From Bacillota bacterium (GTDB lineage Bacteria; Bacillota; Sulfobacillia; JAJZIM01; JAJZBP01), in contig JAJZBP010000128.1 in assembly GCA_021798855.1 (NCBI GenBank), positions 1 to 6,064 on the forward strand: a stretch of 6,064 bases of DNA, in the 5' to 3' direction. The notes under the pieces are model-generated. The model had not been told where the DNA came from. It did no database searches and was given only the letters and a program-made list of their open reading frames with translations. Each line of letters starts with the position of its first letter. The first letter of the stretch is position 1. The translations under genes and the position numbers were made by a program. Shown in pieces: positions 4,960 to 6,064 of this stretch.

Positions 4960-5169
4960 ATGCCTAGCATCATTTCGCCGCCGGCGGGTCCGGTTGGGAC
5001 CATCAAGACGTTTGGGGCTTTTGGTCCCAAGTATGAGGTTGGGGAACCCATGGGACAGCCTGATGGCTCCTTTTTCGCTTTGATGGGGCATCCCACCCTG
5101 GGTGCAAGCCGAAACGGACCACCGGGGGGTGGCCGTTTGCGCCGCTTTCGTTTCCGGATGAGCGGGTGA
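4960..5169 (+). pseudogene. DUF5397-like protein, N-terminal half only (second copy)
   Basis: The first 33 codons (MPSIISPPAGPVGTIKTFG..., to MGQ at 5056-5058) repeat the start of the gene at 2214. By my count 87 of 99 bases and 30 of 33 residues agree, and 9 of the 12 base changes are silent, which suggests both copies were kept as protein genes for some time. After MGQ the likeness ends: the DGDW...ETxExxEY half is replaced by unrelated residues (PDGSFFALMGHPTLGASRNG and on) until a TGA at 5167-5169, and no VapD gene follows. The open frame gives 69 residues from ATG 4960. Promoter and ribosome site are better than those of the full copy. It is most likely a remnant of a second DUF5397-VapD module whose 3' part was deleted; a shortened but still expressed protein cannot be excluded. 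The frame continues open upstream to 4876, but the ribosome site fixes 4960. Confidence 0.72.
5112..5138. terminator. Strong hairpin between convergent genes
   Basis: AAACGG-A-CCACC (5112-5123), loop GGGG, GGTGG-CCGTTT (5128-5138): 11 pairs with one bulged A. It lies inside the diverged tail of the DUF5397-like remnant and 36 bp beyond the stop of the oppositely directed gene ending at 5175. The T run is only TTT on either side, so it is a weak two-way terminator at best. Confidence 0.35.
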
Positions 5170-5174
5170 GCTTT

Positions 5175-5501
5175 TTAGGCTTCGGAGGTTCTCAGTTTGG
5201 CCAAAACCTGCTCCAACTGGAGGCTACGTTTGGCGTTTCCCTCGGCGAACTCGTGCAGCCGCTTTTTCAGTTCGGGAAGGCCGTAGGAGTCCAGCTTTTC
5301 GGCCATGATCAGGTATTCCCTCATCATCTCGTTTTCCCGTCTGAAAGCCAGGGTGATGGCGTCTTTAATTACAGCCACGGAATCACGGCGGCCGGGATTG
5401 ATGAATTCGTCCAATTCCAAGTGGGGAACCCCTTTCGCGGTGTCCATGAAAAAGGTGGGTTTCGGCTCCGTACATACGCCCGTCGCCGTCGGCGAGGGCA
5501 A
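5175..5501 (-). CDS. Small helical protein, faint ferritin/rubrerythrin-like pattern
   Basis: I do not firmly recognise this protein. From about the ATG at 5447 it is almost all helix: HLELDEFINPGRRDSVAVIK, then AITLAFRRENEMMREYLIMA, EKLDSYGLPELKKRLHEFAE and GNAKRSLQLEQVLAKL. The pattern of Glu, Tyr and Ala (E...EY..MAE / L.EFAE) recalls one half of a rubrerythrin-type four-helix bundle, but the ExxH metal motif is not there, so metal binding is doubtful. For the start I chose TTG at 5501 because GGAGG lies exactly 8 nt upstream (5510-5514 on +), giving 108 aa. The ATG at 5447 (90 aa) has no ribosome site but begins right before the helical part and remains possible; the 18 extra residues have no family character. 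It converges with the DUF5397-like remnant (5 bp between stops) and is divergent from the methyltransferase gene. Confidence 0.62.
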   Translation of the reverse strand: MPSPTATGVCTEPKPTFFMDTAKGVPHLELDEFINPGRRDSVAVIKDAITLAFRRENEMMREYLIMAEKLDSYGLPELKKRLHEFAEGNAKRSLQLEQVLAKLRTSEA

Positions 5502-5612
5502 GGAACAAACCTCCGCCGAAACCTCTGACGCCCGGTTCGCCGCTGGGAGCGGCTCCCGTGCTATATTGGTATGCACCGTGCACGAGGGAAAAATACGCGG
5601 GAGGGATACTTT
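5502..5612. promoter_or_regulatory. Divergent control region with short perfect inverted repeats
   Basis: Between the two divergent genes are GGGAGC-G-GCTCCC (5545-5557) and TGCAC-C-GTGCA (5572-5582), both perfect. A -10-like TATATT (5562-5567, + strand) lies between them, 46 bp before the GTG of the methyltransferase; no good -35 is seen. A third, TCGCCG-T-CGGCGA (5483-5495), lies just inside the start of the leftward gene. Repeats flanking a -10 are typical operator positions, but no regulator can be named. Confidence 0.4.
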
Positions 5613-6064
5613 GTGGACAACCCGTGGCTTGGCATTCCGCTGGGAGACCTTGAGGGACACATGAGGGAGATCGCCCAGGCGCAAATGACCGCCGACCATT
5701 TCGAGGCTTTGCTGCGCAGGTATGCGCCGTCGTCCGTCGCCGTCGTCGGCTGCGCCGGGGGCAACGGCTTGGAACGGATTGCCCCTGAGATCACCACCAG
5801 AGTCGTTGGGGTGGACATAAACCCGGTCTATGTCGAAGAAACCCGATCCCGTTTCGCGGATCGACTCCCCGGCTTGGAGTTGTACACCGGAGACATCCTG
5901 ACGGCGGAGGTCGCCTTCGCGCCGGTGGACCTTGTTTACGCCGCCTTGGTGTTGGAATACGTCGAGCCATCCATGGCCTTGCCCAAATTGTGCGGCATCC
6001 TCAAGCCCGGCGGTCTTTTGAGCGTGTTGTTGCAGTTGCCCTGTCCGGCGATGGGCGAGATCAC
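5613..6064 (+). CDS. Class I SAM-dependent methyltransferase (3' end outside window)
   Basis: The first 150 codons of a Rossmann-fold methyltransferase. Motif I is VAVVGCAGGNGLE (residues 43-55), the SAM-binding glycine loop. An acidic residue ends strand 2 in VVGVDINPVYVEE (Asp71 region), LYTGDI gives the motif III area, and DLVYAALVLEYVEP plus LKPGGLLSVLLQLP match motif IV to post-motif regions of the Methyltransf_11/25 type. A helical stretch (MREIAQAQMTADHFEALLRR) precedes the fold. The GTG at 5613 is the likely start: GGGAGGG (5599-5605) is 7 nt upstream; the internal ATG at 5661 lacks such a site. The substrate cannot be predicted; EYVEP in place of the more usual EHVxD and the CAGGNG loop in place of GxGxG are common variations. 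It reads away from the small helical protein and may share its control region. Confidence 0.9.
   Translation, partial: MDNPWLGIPLGDLEGHMREIAQAQMTADHFEALLRRYAPSSVAVVGCAGGNGLERIAPEITTRVVGVDINPVYVEETRSRFADRLPGLELYTGDILTAEVAFAPVDLVYAALVLEYVEPSMALPKLCGILKPGGLLSVLLQLPCPAMGEI

Noticed and set aside
1..6064. CRISPR array or tRNA/rRNA genes
   Set aside because: No series of spaced direct repeats and no cloverleaf or rRNA-like sequence was seen on either strand.

Overview
The window looks like GC-rich chromosome from a bacterium with strong Shine-Dalgarno signals (GAAGGAGG, AGGGAGG, GGGAGGG) and sigma70/sigmaA-like promoters. A gatC-gatA start suggests a lineage that makes Gln-tRNA and/or Asn-tRNA by transamidation. 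My best guess is a fairly GC-rich member of the Firmicutes (Clostridia-like). This is inferred from gene style and signals, not proven.

Layout. (1) 1-227: 3' part of gatC. (2) 228-402: a non-coding, hairpin-rich inverted-repeat element that separates gatC from gatA. (3) 439-1905: intact gatA with the full Lys-Ser-Ser catalytic triad. No gatB follows within this window. (4) 1940-2660: small antitoxin-type genes on the + strand: a DUF433 protein whose C-terminus diverges, an intact 66-aa DUF5397-like protein, and a VapD-like endoribonuclease gene broken by at least two single-base indels. (5) 2662-3110: about 450 bp with no credible gene but much secondary structure, including a 105-bp imperfect palindrome. 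(6) 3111-3931 (- strand): a MNT nucleotidyltransferase/HEPN pair with a GTGA stop-start overlap. (7) 4056-4735 (- strand): an AbrB-type antitoxin and PIN-domain toxin pair overlapping by 13 bp, driven by a promoter with a perfect -35 box. (8) 4899-5169 (+): a second DUF5397-like copy with its own promoter and Shine-Dalgarno but only the first half of the protein. (9) 5175-5501 (-): a small helical protein that faintly resembles ferritin/rubrerythrin helices. (10) 5613-6064 (+): the 5' part of a class I SAM-dependent methyltransferase, transcribed divergently from (9) across a region with several short perfect inverted repeats.

Taken together, a housekeeping locus (gatCA) is followed by a run of intact, orphaned and decayed toxin-antitoxin parts of at least four types (DUF433, DUF5397/VapD, HEPN-MNT, AbrB-PIN). 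The two DUF5397 copies lie in the same orientation at the two edges of the block holding the two intact modules. That arrangement suggests repeated gain and loss of defence/TA cassettes at one place. The intact modules are recognisable as known families. The parts least explained by known families are the structured region at 2662-3110 and the gatC-gatA spacer element.
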